Shown here: positions 48,352-57,081 of the stretch, piece by piece
How positions within the stretch are numbered: position 1 is the first letter of the stretch
Layout of the letters: every line of letters begins with the position of its first letter
DNA from: Streptomyces viridiviolaceus
GTDB taxonomy: Bacteria > Actinomycetota > Actinomycetes > Streptomycetales > Streptomycetaceae
Assembly: GCF_014650995.1 (NCBI RefSeq)
Contig: NZ_BMWA01000005.1
Coordinates: 33,658-97,657 of the forward strand
Length of the DNA: 64,000 nt
Direction: 5' to 3'
Notes under the pieces: model-generated
What the model was told of the DNA's origin: nothing
The model's input: only the letters and a program-made list of their open reading frames with translations
Database searches by the model: none
Position numbers and translations under genes: made by a program

Positions 48352-48924
48352 TCAGCGGCCGTCGCCGAGGGCCGCGACGCCGGCCCGGGCGAACTTCTCG
48401 TCCAGGTCGCCGGAGGGGGCGCCCGCGACGCCGATGCCGGCGATCGGCGCGTCGTCGTGGGCGACCGGGGCGCCGCCGCCCAGGAACAGCGTGCCCGGGA
48501 TGTCCTTGAGGTTCGGGGCGTTCTCCAGGCGCTCGGCCAGCTCGGAGGTGGGCGCGTTCCAGGCGACCGCGGTGAACGCCTTCCTCACGGCCGACTCGTA
48601 GGACTGCGGGCCGGCGCCGTCGCCGCGCAGGGTGACGACGGTGTTGCCGTTGCGGTCCACCACCGCCACGGTCACCCGCTGCCCCTCCTGCTCGGCGGCG
48701 TCCAGCGCGGCCCGGGCGGCCCGGGTGGCCGCGTCCGCAGTGAGGTGGGCGCTGGTGGTCGTGGCCTCGGACCCCACCGCGATCGGGGCGGCCGCCGGGG
48801 CGGCGGACGTGGTGTCGGCGGAGGCCGAGAACGCGCCGGCGACCCCGGCGCCGACCGCCGCGACGGCCGCGGCCGAGGCGATGGCCTTGGCGCGGGTGGA
48901 GAACTTCTTGGCCCTGTGCTGCAT
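48352..48924 (-). CDS. HbpS/GlcG-family secreted heme-binding-like protein
   Basis: A 190-residue exported protein. The signal peptide covers about residues 12-38 (AIASAAAVAAVGAGVAGAFS). The mature part follows the GlcG/HbpS domain: VTVAVVDRNGNTVVTLRGDG, ESAVRKAFTAVAW, LPGTLFLGGG-like DIPGTLFLGGGAPV, and IAGIGVAGAPSGDLDEKFAR. HbpS in Streptomyces binds heme and senses redox stress through SenS/SenR, but no two-component genes are adjacent here. The ATG at 48924 has AGGGAG nine bases upstream. Confidence 0.85.
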   Translation of the reverse strand: MQHRAKKFSTRAKAIASAAAVAAVGAGVAGAFSASADTTSAAPAAAPIAVGSEATTTSAHLTADAATRAARAALDAAEQEGQRVTVAVVDRNGNTVVTLRGDGAGPQSYESAVRKAFTAVAWNAPTSELAERLENAPNLKDIPGTLFLGGGAPVAHDDAPIAGIGVAGAPSGDLDEKFARAGVAALGDGR

Positions 48925-49263
48925 GGCAGGCAACTCCCTGTCGTATCGCGTCGTCCCGGACGCCGGACGGGCGACCCGTGGGCCCGTGCCCGCCGGCCGT
49001 GGACGACGCAGCGCTTCTTGCGCTGTGCCTCCAGCCTCCGCCCGCCGGCTCCGCTCCCCGGTCGGTGCACCGGCTGGGACCGGCGAGCGGAACGGCTGAC
49101 GGCCGTGTCGTCCGATCGGCTGACCCGCCGGTCACCGCCGTCGCGCCGCTGCCACGGGCCGTACGCGCCGACGGCGGCGACCGGTGGGTCACAGGGGGCG
49201 GCGGGCAGGCAAGGCCGTCCTGACCGCCGCGCTCCCGGGCGCCGGACGCACTCCGGCGCGGGG
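48925..49263. other. Intergenic, no supported gene
   Basis: A 339-bp stretch between two minus-strand genes. It contains the HbpS-like ribosome site and a small hairpin CAGCGC-ttctt-GCGCTG (49009-49025). No frame has convincing coding bias or homology. Confidence 0.5.
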
Positions 49264-49734
49264 TCAGAACGGCTTGGTCGGCAGGTACTTGCCGTCCAGG
49301 GTGATGACGGCCCGCTCGCCGCCCTCGGGGTCGGCGACCTTCTTCACGTCGAGCCTGAAGTTGATCGCGCTGATGATGCCGTCGCCGAACTGCTCGTGGA
49401 CCAGGGCCTTGAGCGTGGTGCCGTAGACCTGGAGCATCTCGTAGAAGCGGTAGATCGTCGGGTCCGTGGGGATGCCGCCCGGGATGGAACCGCGGGTCGG
49501 GACGGTCTGCAGCAGCAGCACCGCGTCCTCGTCCAGACCGAGCAGCTTGCCGACCGCCTCGGCGGAGTCCTTCGGCAGGGCGTGCTGGCCGAGGACCGCG
49601 GCGGTCACGAAGGCCACCGAGAGGCCGGCGGCGTCGGCGATCTGCTGCCACGTGAGGTCCTTGCGGGTCTTGGACTCCACGGCGGCCGCGGTGACGGCCT
49701 CACGGGCGGCGGGGGAGAACTGGGCGTGAAGCAT
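49264..49734 (-). CDS. cynS: Cyanate hydratase (cyanase)
   Basis: A 156-residue cyanase, the same length as E. coli CynS. It converts cyanate and bicarbonate to ammonia and CO2. The catalytic residues Arg96, Glu99 and Ser122 fall at exactly those positions (IYRFYEML and GIISAINF). The N-terminal part is the HTH-like dimer domain and the C-terminus ([11 protein letters not shown]) is fully conserved. The usual partners CynT (carbonic anhydrase) and CynX are not adjacent; a gamma-carbonic-anhydrase-like gene lies 16 kb away. The divergent LysR gene at 50032 is the probable CynR-like activator. Confidence 0.96.
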   Translation of the reverse strand: MLHAQFSPAAREAVTAAAVESKTRKDLTWQQIADAAGLSVAFVTAAVLGQHALPKDSAEAVGKLLGLDEDAVLLLQTVPTRGSIPGGIPTDPTIYRFYEMLQVYGTTLKALVHEQFGDGIISAINFRLDVKKVADPEGGERAVITLDGKYLPTKPF

Positions 49735-49913
49735 GGGGAGAATGCCTTTCTCGGGGTGCCGGACCTCACCGGCGCTCGGCGGGTGAGGGACGGCGGCGAA
49801 GGGGGGCGGAGCCGACGCCACGGTGTCGCAGGGGTGCGTGCCCGGGTCGAGAGGCAGCCCCCTCGGTGGCTGTCCGTGCCCTGCGGGCTGACGTGGTCCA
49901 CCCTGCATGACGA

Positions 49914-49967
49914 GCATCTATAGAGTCCAAGACTTGATGCCCATGGCTGCTATTGCTGGCGTCTATA
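49914..49967. promoter_or_regulatory. Repeats in the cynS-lysR gap
   Basis: GCATCTATA (49914-49922) and GCGTCTATA (49959-49967) are direct copies 45 bp apart. GCATC-N17-GATGC (49914-49940) is an interrupted inverted repeat. These are plausible sites for the divergent LysR regulator. The 297-bp gap holds no gene that I can support. Confidence 0.45.
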
Positions 49968-50031
49968 CCTGCCCGCCGGGCGGGCCCGTGCAGGCGGGTT
50001 CGCAGGCGTGGCCGAACGTATAGTTCCGGCC

Positions 50032-50940
50032 ATGGGCCCCGAGCTGCGCCACCTCCGCTATCTGATCGCCGTGGCCGAGCACGGCAACTTCACGCGCGCC
50101 GCCGAGGAGCTGCGCATCTCCCAGCCCACGCTGTCCCAGCAGATCAAGCAGCTCGAGCGAGTGGTCGGCGTCCAGCTGCTCGACCGCAGCGGCCGCAGCG
50201 TCCGCCTCACCGACGCCGGCGACGCCTACGTGCACTACGCCAGGCGCGCTCTCAGGGACCTGGCCGCGGCGGACCGCGCCGTGCGGGACGTCGCCGATCT
50301 CTCCCGGGGCAGCCTCCGCCTGGCGACGACACCGACCTTCACGGCCTACCTCGTCGGTCCCCTGGTGCAGGAGCTGCACAGCCGTCACCCCGGGATCACC
50401 CTCCAGGTGCGGGAGACCGCACAGGACCGCATCGACGCCGGTCTGCTGGCCGACGAGATCGATCTCGGGATCGCGTTCGAGGGGCCTCGTTCCCCCGGCA
50501 TCACCGCCCGCGCCCTGTTCACCGAAAACCTGAGCCTGGTGGTGACCGCCCACGGCACGGACCCCGCGCCGCACCGGACGATGCCCGTCGACCGGCTCGC
50601 CGAGCAGCGTCTGGCGCTGCTGAGCAGCGACTTCGTCACACGCGGACACATCGACGGCTACTTCGCCGAGCACCGCATCAGCCCGCCCATCGCCGTGGAG
50701 GCCAACTCCATCCAGGCCCTCACCGAGATCGTGCAGCGCACCCCCTCGCTGGCCACGGTGCTGCCCGACGCCGTCACCGACGACCACCCGCACCTCAGGC
50801 CCGTCCCCCTCGATCCGCCGCTGCCCGCGCGCAGGGTGACCCTCCTGCGCCGCGACAGCGCGTACCGGAGCGCGGCCGCCCGCGCGTTCGAGGAGCTCGC
50901 GGTCCGCCTGGTGCGCGAGCGGGGCTACGCACCGGCTTGA
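50032..50940 (+). CDS. LysR-family regulator, probable CynR role
   Basis: A 302-residue LysR regulator: HTH residues 1-60 (LRYLIAVAEHGNFTRAAEEL, RISQPTLSQQIKQLE) and an effector domain starting near GSLRLATTPTFTAYLVGPL. Divergence from cynS and similarity in plan to CynR suggest control by cyanate. This is inference from context. The ATG follows TATAGT (50019-50024) by 7 bases with no ribosome site, so the mRNA is probably leaderless. Confidence 0.93.
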   Translation: MGPELRHLRYLIAVAEHGNFTRAAEELRISQPTLSQQIKQLERVVGVQLLDRSGRSVRLTDAGDAYVHYARRALRDLAAADRAVRDVADLSRGSLRLATTPTFTAYLVGPLVQELHSRHPGITLQVRETAQDRIDAGLLADEIDLGIAFEGPRSPGITARALFTENLSLVVTAHGTDPAPHRTMPVDRLAEQRLALLSSDFVTRGHIDGYFAEHRISPPIAVEANSIQALTEIVQRTPSLATVLPDAVTDDHPHLRPVPLDPPLPARRVTLLRRDSAYRSAAARAFEELAVRLVRERGYAPA

Positions 50941-51005
50941 TCCCGCCCGAGGGCGGTCGGCCGGGCGGCGCCACCGCATCCGACCTGCGCGGATCCGATG
51001 AGAGA

Positions 51006-51668
51006 ATGAGCGGCATGGCAGGTTCCGAAGGCTTCGAGCCCGAGTCGGACCGGGTCACTCGCCACGTGCGGGACGACATCCTCGACGGCGTGCGCCGACC
51101 CGGCAGCAGACTCGTCGAGCGTGAGCTGGCCGCCGAGCTCGGCGTGAGCCGCCTGCCCGTCCGCGACGCGCTGAAGGCGCTCGTCACCGAGGGCCTGGTG
51201 ACCCCTCGGCCACGTACCTGGGCGGTGGTGCGCGAGTTCAGCGACACCGACGTCTCGGACCTGGACGAGGTCCGTTCCGCACTGGAGACCCTGACCTTCC
51301 GGCTGGCGTCCCAGCGGCGCACCCGCGCGGGCCTGCAGAAGCTGCGTGCCGACGTCGACGCCGAGCTGCAGGCGGCGCGCAGCGGCGACGCCGTGCGGGC
51401 GAGGCGCGCCGCGGCCGACTTCCACGAGACGGTGACGTCGCTGGCCGCGAACGAACTGCTGAGCGAGCTGGAGCGCACGCTGCGCAGCCGTATGCGCTGG
51501 CTGCTCGGACAGCACGACGACCTGCCGGCCGTCGCCGAGGAGCACGAGGACCTCTACGACGCGATCGCCGCCCGTGACGTGCCGCGCGTCGAGCGTCTGG
51601 TCGCCAAGCACCTGGAGACCGGCCGCAGCGCGGCCGCGGCACACCTGCGGCACTCCTCCCCGAACTGA
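51006..51668 (+). CDS. GntR-family regulator (FadR/FCD type)
   Basis: A 220-residue GntR regulator. The winged HTH (about 15-80) reads VRDDILDGVRRPGSRLVERE, LAAELGVSRLPVRDALKALV and GLVTPRP. The C-terminal FCD domain is all-helical with likely metal-binding His residues in DFHETVTSL, EEHEDLYDAI and VAKHLETG. The ligand, probably a small carboxylate, is unknown. Two in-frame ATGs (51006, 51015) are possible; GAGAAT lies 7 bases before the second. It stands directly before sbcD but 170 bp apart. Confidence 0.92.
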   Translation: MSGMAGSEGFEPESDRVTRHVRDDILDGVRRPGSRLVERELAAELGVSRLPVRDALKALVTEGLVTPRPRTWAVVREFSDTDVSDLDEVRSALETLTFRLASQRRTRAGLQKLRADVDAELQAARSGDAVRARRAAADFHETVTSLAANELLSELERTLRSRMRWLLGQHDDLPAVAEEHEDLYDAIAARDVPRVERLVAKHLETGRSAAAAHLRHSSPN

Positions 51669-51841
51669 GCGCGCCTCCCGGTACCGGACGCCCACGGCCA
51701 CCCGCCGCCCGTGACCGGTGGCACACTGAGGTCCGTGAGGGGGCAGGTGCCGGCAGGGGTTAGCGTGGTCGGTGCCAAACAGTGGGGACCGTGCCGGTCC
51801 GAAGGGGGAGCGAGGAAGAGCATGCGGGTCGGAGCGGCGCC

Positions 51842-53005
51842 TTGAGGATTCTGCACACCTCCGACTGGCATCTCGGCAGGGCCTTCCACCGGGTGAACAT
51901 GCTGGGCGCCCAGTCCGCGTTCATCGGCCACCTCGTGGCGACCGTGCGCGAGCACGACGTCGACGCCGTGGTCGTCTCGGGAGACGTCTACGACCGGGCG
52001 GTGCCGCCGCTGGCCGCGGTCGAGCTGTTCGACGACGCCCTGCACCGCCTGGCCGACCTCGGCGTGCCGACCCTGATGATCTCCGGCAACCACGACTCGG
52101 CCCGCCGCCTCGGCGTGGGCGCCGGGCTCATCGGCCGCGCCGGCATCCACCTCCGCACCGACCCCGCCGGGTGCGCCACCCCCGTGCTGCTGTCGGACGC
52201 GCACGGGGAGGTCGCCTTCTACGGTCTCCCCTACCTCGAACCCGCCCTGGTCAAAGCCGAGTTCGGGGTCGACAGGGCAGGCCACGAGGCCGTGCTCGCC
52301 GCCGCCATGGACCGGGTCCGCGCCGACCTCGCCACGCGCGCGCCCGGCACCCGGTCCGTCGTCCTCGCCCACGCCTTCGTCACCGGCGGCGAGCCCAGCG
52401 ACAGCGAGCGGGACATCACCGTCGGCGGCGTGGCCGCCGTGCCCTCCGGTGTCTTCGACGGCGTCGACTACGTGGCGCTCGGCCACCTGCACGGCTGCCA
52501 GGCCATCACCGACCGGGTCCGCTACTCCGGCTCCCCGCTGCCGTACTCCTTCTCCGAGGCGGGCCACCGCAAGAGCATGTGGCTCGTCGACCTGAGCGCG
52601 GACGGCTCGGTCGGCGCCGAGCGCGTCGACTGCCCGGTACCGCGTCCGCTGGCCCGCCTGCGCGGCACCCTCGAGGAGCTGCTCGCCGACCCCGAGCTGG
52701 CCCGGCACGAGGAGGCGTGGGTCGAGGCGACCCTGACCGACCCGGTCCGCCCCGCCGACCCCATGGCCCGCCTCACCGAGCGGTTCCCGCACACGCTGAG
52801 CCTCGTCTTCGACCCGGAGCGGGCCCCGGACGACCCGGCCGTGTCCTACGCCCGGCGTCTCGCGGGCCGCAGCGAGCAGCAGATCGCCGAGGACTTCGTG
52901 ACCCACGTGCGCGGCGCGGGACCCGACGACCACGAGCGGGCCGTGCTGCGGGACGCGTTCGACGCGGTGCGCGCGGAGGAGACGGCACGGGAGGTGGCCC
53001 GGTGA
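51842..53005 (+). CDS. sbcD: Exonuclease SbcCD subunit D
   Basis: A 387-residue Mre11-type nuclease that, with SbcC, cleaves hairpins and blocked DNA ends. The metallophosphoesterase motifs are HTSDWHLG (residues 5-12), VVSGDVYDR, ISGNHDSARR, VLAHAFV and GHLHG. TTG 51842 is selected because GGAG lies seven bases upstream and the protein then begins MRILHTSDWHLG. The in-frame GTG at 51782 would add residues not usual in the family. Its stop overlaps the sbcC start (GTGA), ensuring coupled synthesis. Confidence 0.96.
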   Translation: MRILHTSDWHLGRAFHRVNMLGAQSAFIGHLVATVREHDVDAVVVSGDVYDRAVPPLAAVELFDDALHRLADLGVPTLMISGNHDSARRLGVGAGLIGRAGIHLRTDPAGCATPVLLSDAHGEVAFYGLPYLEPALVKAEFGVDRAGHEAVLAAAMDRVRADLATRAPGTRSVVLAHAFVTGGEPSDSERDITVGGVAAVPSGVFDGVDYVALGHLHGCQAITDRVRYSGSPLPYSFSEAGHRKSMWLVDLSADGSVGAERVDCPVPRPLARLRGTLEELLADPELARHEEAWVEATLTDPVRPADPMARLTERFPHTLSLVFDPERAPDDPAVSYARRLAGRSEQQIAEDFVTHVRGAGPDDHERAVLRDAFDAVRAEETAREVAR

Positions 53006-55995
53006 GGCTGCACCGGCTGGACATCACCGCGTTCGGGCCCTTCGCCGGGTCGCAGAGCGTCGACTTCGACCACCTCTCGGCGGCCGGACTGTTCCTGCTG
53101 CACGGCCCCACCGGCGCCGGCAAGAGCTCCGTCCTCGACGCCGTGTGCTACGCCCTGTACGGCTCGGTGCCGGGCGCCCGCCAGGCAGGACAGGGCATCA
53201 CCCTGCGCAGCGACCACGCCGCCGTCGGCACGCGCACCGAGGTGCGCCTCGAACTCACCGTCGCGGGACGGCGGCTGGAGGTCACCCGGCAGCCCCCGTG
53301 GGAACGCCCGAAGCTGCGCGGCAAGGGCACGACGGTCGACAAGGCCCAGACCTGGCTGCGCGAGTACGACGCGGTGGCCGGGGTGTGGAAGGACCTCAGC
53401 CGCTCCCACCAGGAGATCGGCGAGGAGATCACCCAGCTGCTCGGCATGAGCCGCGAGCAGTTCTGCCAGGTCGTGCTGCTGCCCCAGGGCGACTTCGCGC
53501 GCTTCCTGCGCGCGGACGCCGAGGCACGCGGCAAGCTGCTCGGCCGGCTGTTCGACACCCGCCGCTTCGCCGAGGTCGAGAAGCGCCTCGCCGAGCGGCG
53601 CCGCACGACCGAGGCCCGGGTGCGCGAGGGCGACGCCGCGCTGCTGGCCGACGCGCACCGCATGCAGCAGGCCGCCGGCGACGCGATGGAACTGCCGGAG
53701 CTGGCCCCGGGCGAGCCGGGACTGGCCGAGGCCGTCCTGAGCGCCGCCGCCGTCGCCCGCAGCACGGCCCGGGAGCAGCTGGCCGTCGCCGACTGCCGGC
53801 TCACGGCCGCCGAGTCCGCGCAGGCCGGCGCCGAGCGCGACCTGGCCGACGTACGCGAACGGGACCGGTTGCAGCGGCGGTTCGCCGAGGCGCGGGAGCG
53901 GGCCGAGCGGCTTCAGGAACGGGCCGACGCCCACCGGGCGGCCGAGGAGCGCATGGCACGCGCCCGCAAGGCCGAGACCGTCGCCCCCGCCCTGGAGCTG
54001 CGGGACGCCGCCGACGCCGAACACCGGCGCGCGGCCGGTGCGGAGGCGCACGCGCGCACCCTCTTGCCGGACGACTTCGCGGACGCCGGCGCGTCCGGGC
54101 TGGCCGCCGCCGCGCGCCGGGCCGCCGAGGAACTCGGCGGGCTGGAGTCGGCCCGGCGGGCGGAACAGCGCCTGGCCGAACTCCTCGAGGAGCGCGCCGG
54201 CCTGGACCGCCAGGAGCGCGCCGACGAGGACGTCCTGCACGAGGCGGAGAGCTGGCTCGCCGACTGGGAGACGACCCGCGCCGGTCTGCAGGCCCGCGTC
54301 GACTTGGCGCAGGAGGCCACGACCCGCGCCGAACAGCTCGCCGTGCAGCGGGAGCCCGCGCAGCGCCGGCTGGCGGCGGCCCGGCAGCGCGACCGGCTCG
54401 CCGCCGACACGGCCGACGCCCGGCAGCAGGCACTGGCCACCGCCGAGCGCGCCGTCGAGGCCCGCGCCCACTGGCTCGACCTCAAGGAACAGCGCCTGAA
54501 CGGCATCGCCGCCGAACTGGCCGCGAACCTCAGCGACGGCGAGCCCTGCGTGGTCTGCGGTGCCACCGAACACCCCGCCCCCGCCCGCAAGGTGGCCGGG
54601 CACGTCGACCGGGAGGCTGAGGAGCGCGCCCTCGCCGCCCACCAGCGCGCCGACGAGCAGCGCGCCGAGGCCGAGCGGCGCCTCGGCTCGGCACGCGAGG
54701 CGCTCGCCGCCGCCACCGCCGAGGCCGGCGACACGCCCACCGACCGGCTGGCCGAGGAGGCCGAGGAGCTGCAGCGGCAGTACGCGCGGGCGCGGACGGA
54801 CGCCTCAGGGCTGCACGCCGCGCAGGAGGAACTGCGCCGCGCGGAGCGGGAACGCGAGCGGCGGATCGCCGACCGGCAGGAGGCCGCCGTCCGAGCGGCC
54901 GCCCGGGTCGGCAACCGGGAGCGGCTGGAACGCGAACGGGTCGCCCTGGAGGAGGAGCTGGCGCACGCCAGGGGAAGCGCCGACAGCGTGGCCGCCCGGG
55001 CCGCCGAGCTGGAGCGGCGGGCCGCGCACCTGACCCGGGCCGCCGAGGCCGCCAACGCCGCGGAGGACACCGCCCGCCGCCTCAAGGACGCCGACGCCCG
55101 CCTCGCCGACGCGGCCTTCCGCGCCGGTTTCGACACCCCCGAGGACGCGGCGGCCGCGCTCCTCGACGACGTCGCCCACCGCGAGCTGCAGCGGCGGCTC
55201 GACGCCTGGCAGGCCGAGGAGGCCGCCGTCCGCGCGGTCCTCGCCGAGGCCGACACCGCTGCCGCCGCCCGGGAACCGGCCGCCGACCTGGCCGCCACGG
55301 AACGGACGGCCGCCGAAGCCGGCCGCCGGCTGCGCGAGGCGTCCTCCGCCCGCGACGCCGCCGCCCGGCGCTGCGCCGAGCTCGGCCGGCTCTCCGCTCG
55401 CGCCACGGACTCCGTGCGCCGGCTGGCCCCGCTGCGCGAGGAATACGACCGCGTCGCCCGCCTCGCCGCCCTCGCCGCGGGCACCTCGGCGGACAACGAA
55501 CGCAGGATGCGCCTGGAGTCGTACGTGCTCGCCGCGCGCCTGGAACAGGTCGCCGCCGCAGCGACCGCACGCCTGCAGAAGATGTCCTCGGGCCGCTACA
55601 CCCTCGTCCACTCCGACGACCGCACCGGGCGTGGCCGCAGCGGCCTCGGGCTGCACGTCGTCGACGCCTGGACCGGCCGGGAGCGCGACACGGCGACGCT
55701 GTCCGGCGGCGAGACCTTCTTCGCCTCGCTCGCCCTCGCGCTCGGCCTCGCCGACGTGGTCACCGACGAGGCCGGCGGGGTGCGCCTGGACACCCTCTTC
55801 ATCGACGAGGGCTTCGGCAGCCTCGACGACCAGACCCTCGACGAGGTGCTCGACGTGCTCGACTCGCTGCGCGAACGGGACCGCAGCGTCGGCATCGTCA
55901 GCCACGTCGCCGACCTGCGGCGGCGGATCCACGCCCAACTGGAGGTCGTCAAGGGGCGGTCGGGTTCGGTGCTGCGGCAGCGGGGCGCCGGCTGA
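53002..55995 (+). CDS. sbcC: Exonuclease SbcCD subunit C (SMC-like ATPase)
   Basis: A 997-residue Rad50-like ATPase. Walker A is GPTGAGKSS (35-43); the Q-loop region reads VVLLPQGDFARFL. A long Ala/Glu/Arg-rich antiparallel coiled coil spans about 200-830, interrupted by the zinc hook CVVCGATEHP near residue 516. The C-terminal head has the ABC signature LSGGETFFASLALAL, Walker B DTLFIDEGFGSLD and the H-loop GIVSHVADL. All parts are intact, so an active SbcCD complex is expected. The GTG start overlaps the sbcD stop. Confidence 0.97.
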   Translation: MRLHRLDITAFGPFAGSQSVDFDHLSAAGLFLLHGPTGAGKSSVLDAVCYALYGSVPGARQAGQGITLRSDHAAVGTRTEVRLELTVAGRRLEVTRQPPWERPKLRGKGTTVDKAQTWLREYDAVAGVWKDLSRSHQEIGEEITQLLGMSREQFCQVVLLPQGDFARFLRADAEARGKLLGRLFDTRRFAEVEKRLAERRRTTEARVREGDAALLADAHRMQQAAGDAMELPELAPGEPGLAEAVLSAAAVARSTAREQLAVADCRLTAAESAQAGAERDLADVRERDRLQRRFAEARERAERLQERADAHRAAEERMARARKAETVAPALELRDAADAEHRRAAGAEAHARTLLPDDFADAGASGLAAAARRAAEELGGLESARRAEQRLAELLEERAGLDRQERADEDVLHEAESWLADWETTRAGLQARVDLAQEATTRAEQLAVQREPAQRRLAAARQRDRLAADTADARQQALATAERAVEARAHWLDLKEQRLNGIAAELAANLSDGEPCVVCGATEHPAPARKVAGHVDREAEERALAAHQRADEQRAEAERRLGSAREALAAATAEAGDTPTDRLAEEAEELQRQYARARTDASGLHAAQEELRRAERERERRIADRQEAAVRAAARVGNRERLERERVALEEELAHARGSADSVAARAAELERRAAHLTRAAEAANAAEDTARRLKDADARLADAAFRAGFDTPEDAAAALLDDVAHRELQRRLDAWQAEEAAVRAVLAEADTAAAAREPAADLAATERTAAEAGRRLREASSARDAAARRCAELGRLSARATDSVRRLAPLREEYDRVARLAALAAGTSADNERRMRLESYVLAARLEQVAAAATARLQKMSSGRYTLVHSDDRTGRGRSGLGLHVVDAWTGRERDTATLSGGETFFASLALALGLADVVTDEAGGVRLDTLFIDEGFGSLDDQTLDEVLDVLDSLRERDRSVGIVSHVADLRRRIHAQLEVVKGRSGSVLRQRGAG

Positions 55996-56001
55996 GCCGC
56001 C

Positions 56002-56448
56002 TCAGCGGCCCAGGGGGCGGCGGGGGAGCGGCGAGGAGTAGACGACGCTCGTCGTGACCGAGCCGAGCGCGCCGATCCGCCCCGACACCTCCTCCAGGTG
56101 CCGCATCGAACGGGCCGCGACCTTGATCACGAAACAGTCGTCGCCCGTCACATGGTGCGCCTCCAGGATCTCGGGCGTGGCGGCGACCAGGTCGTGGAAC
56201 GGCTTGTAGTTGCCGTTCGGATAGCGCAGCCGCACGAACGCCAGGATCGGCATCCCCAGCCGGTCGGGATCCACGACCGCCGCGTACCCCTGAATGACCC
56301 CCGCCTCCTCCATGCGGCGGACCCGCTCGGTCACCGCGCTCGCGGACATGGAGACGGCACGGGCCAGTTCGGCGAAACTGGCCCGCCCGTCCCGCTGGAG
56401 GACCTCGAGGATGCGCCAGTCGGTGGCGTCCGGGGAATACACGGTCAT
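56002..56448 (-). CDS. Lrp/AsnC-family regulator
   Basis: A 148-residue Lrp/AsnC regulator: HTH about 5-55 (DWRILEVLQRDGRASFAELA, MSASAVTERVRRMEEAGV) and a RAM/ACT-like ligand domain (GDDCFVIKVAARSMRHLEE). It is divergent from the rhodanese gene and probably controls it and itself. A 14-bp inverted repeat (56464-56505) lies just upstream of the start and is the obvious candidate site. A weak -10 may sit immediately upstream of the ATG. Confidence 0.93.
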   Translation of the reverse strand: MTVYSPDATDWRILEVLQRDGRASFAELARAVSMSASAVTERVRRMEEAGVIQGYAAVVDPDRLGMPILAFVRLRYPNGNYKPFHDLVAATPEILEAHHVTGDDCFVIKVAARSMRHLEEVSGRIGALGSVTTSVVYSSPLPRRPLGR

Positions 56449-56463
56449 CCCGGTTGGATAGCA

Positions 56464-56505
56464 GGGCGATCCCCGGCCGATCAAGAGGTACGCCGGGGAT
56501 CGCCC
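56464..56505. promoter_or_regulatory. 14-bp inverted repeat between Lrp and rhodanese genes
   Basis: GGGCGATCCCCGGC (56464-56477) is perfectly complementary to GCCGGGGATCGCCC (56492-56505), separated by 14 bases. It begins 16 bases upstream of the lrp ATG and ends 78 bases before the rhodanese ATG. It is a probable operator, or an RNA hairpin if transcribed. Confidence 0.7.
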
Positions 56506-56583
56506 CTTCTGGGCGCCGCCCGCCGACCGTAGATTTCCGGTCAGGAGATCCAGTGGGGAGACCCACCGAGGAAAGGCCGGACC

Positions 56584-57060
56584 ATGAGCGCCACCACCGT
56601 CAACCCCGTGCTGCGCGTCGCTCCCGCGGCCCCGGCCGAGGCCGCCGCCCACTTCCGGGCGAGCCTCGCCTTCCACGCCGACGTCTCCGACGTCGCCGCC
56701 GCGCTCGCGGCCGGCGGGGACCCGGGATTCGTCGTCGTGGACTCCCGCTCCACCGAGTCCTGGGACCAGGGGCACGTTCCCGGCGCGATCCACCTGCCGA
56801 CCGCGCTCGTCGCCGAGCAGGCCGAGCAGCTCCTCGACCGGTCCGTGCCGGTCGTGACGTACTGCTGGGGCCCCGGCTGCAACGGCGCGACCCGCGCCGC
56901 GCTCGCCCTCGCCGAACTCGGCTACCGGGTCAAGGAGATGCTCGGCGGCTTCGAGTACTGGGTGCGCGAGGGCTTCGCGTACGAGACCTGGCAGGGCCGT
57001 GAGCAGCGCGCCGCCGACCCGCTGACCGCCCCCGTGGACGCGGCCGACTGCGGCTGCTGA
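56584..57060 (+). CDS. Rhodanese-like sulfurtransferase
   Basis: A 158-residue single-domain rhodanese. VVVDSRSTESWDQGHVPGAI is the CH2A-type segment. The active-site loop is YCWGPGCNGATRAAL, which has two cysteines; by position the second (GCNGATR) is the persulfide carrier. The C-terminus ends in CGC, an additional possible sulfur relay or metal site. GAGGAAAGG lies upstream of the ATG. A GTGGG-gaga-CCCAC hairpin (56553-56566) is in its leader. The divergent Lrp regulator suggests control by a sulfur amino acid, which is inference. Confidence 0.9.
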   Translation: MSATTVNPVLRVAPAAPAEAAAHFRASLAFHADVSDVAAALAAGGDPGFVVVDSRSTESWDQGHVPGAIHLPTALVAEQAEQLLDRSVPVVTYCWGPGCNGATRAALALAELGYRVKEMLGGFEYWVREGFAYETWQGREQRAADPLTAPVDAADCGC

Positions 57061-57081
57061 GGGGCGTGCAGGTTCTGCCGC

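Noticed and set aside
48978..49223. 81-codon plus-strand frame between hbpS-like and cynS genes
   Set aside because: No start signals, no homology, and weak codon bias.
51772..53001. Very long frame joining sequence upstream of sbcD to sbcC
   Set aside because: It is only the sbcC phase read through sbcD; the sbcC protein starts at GTG 53002 with a family-typical N-terminus.
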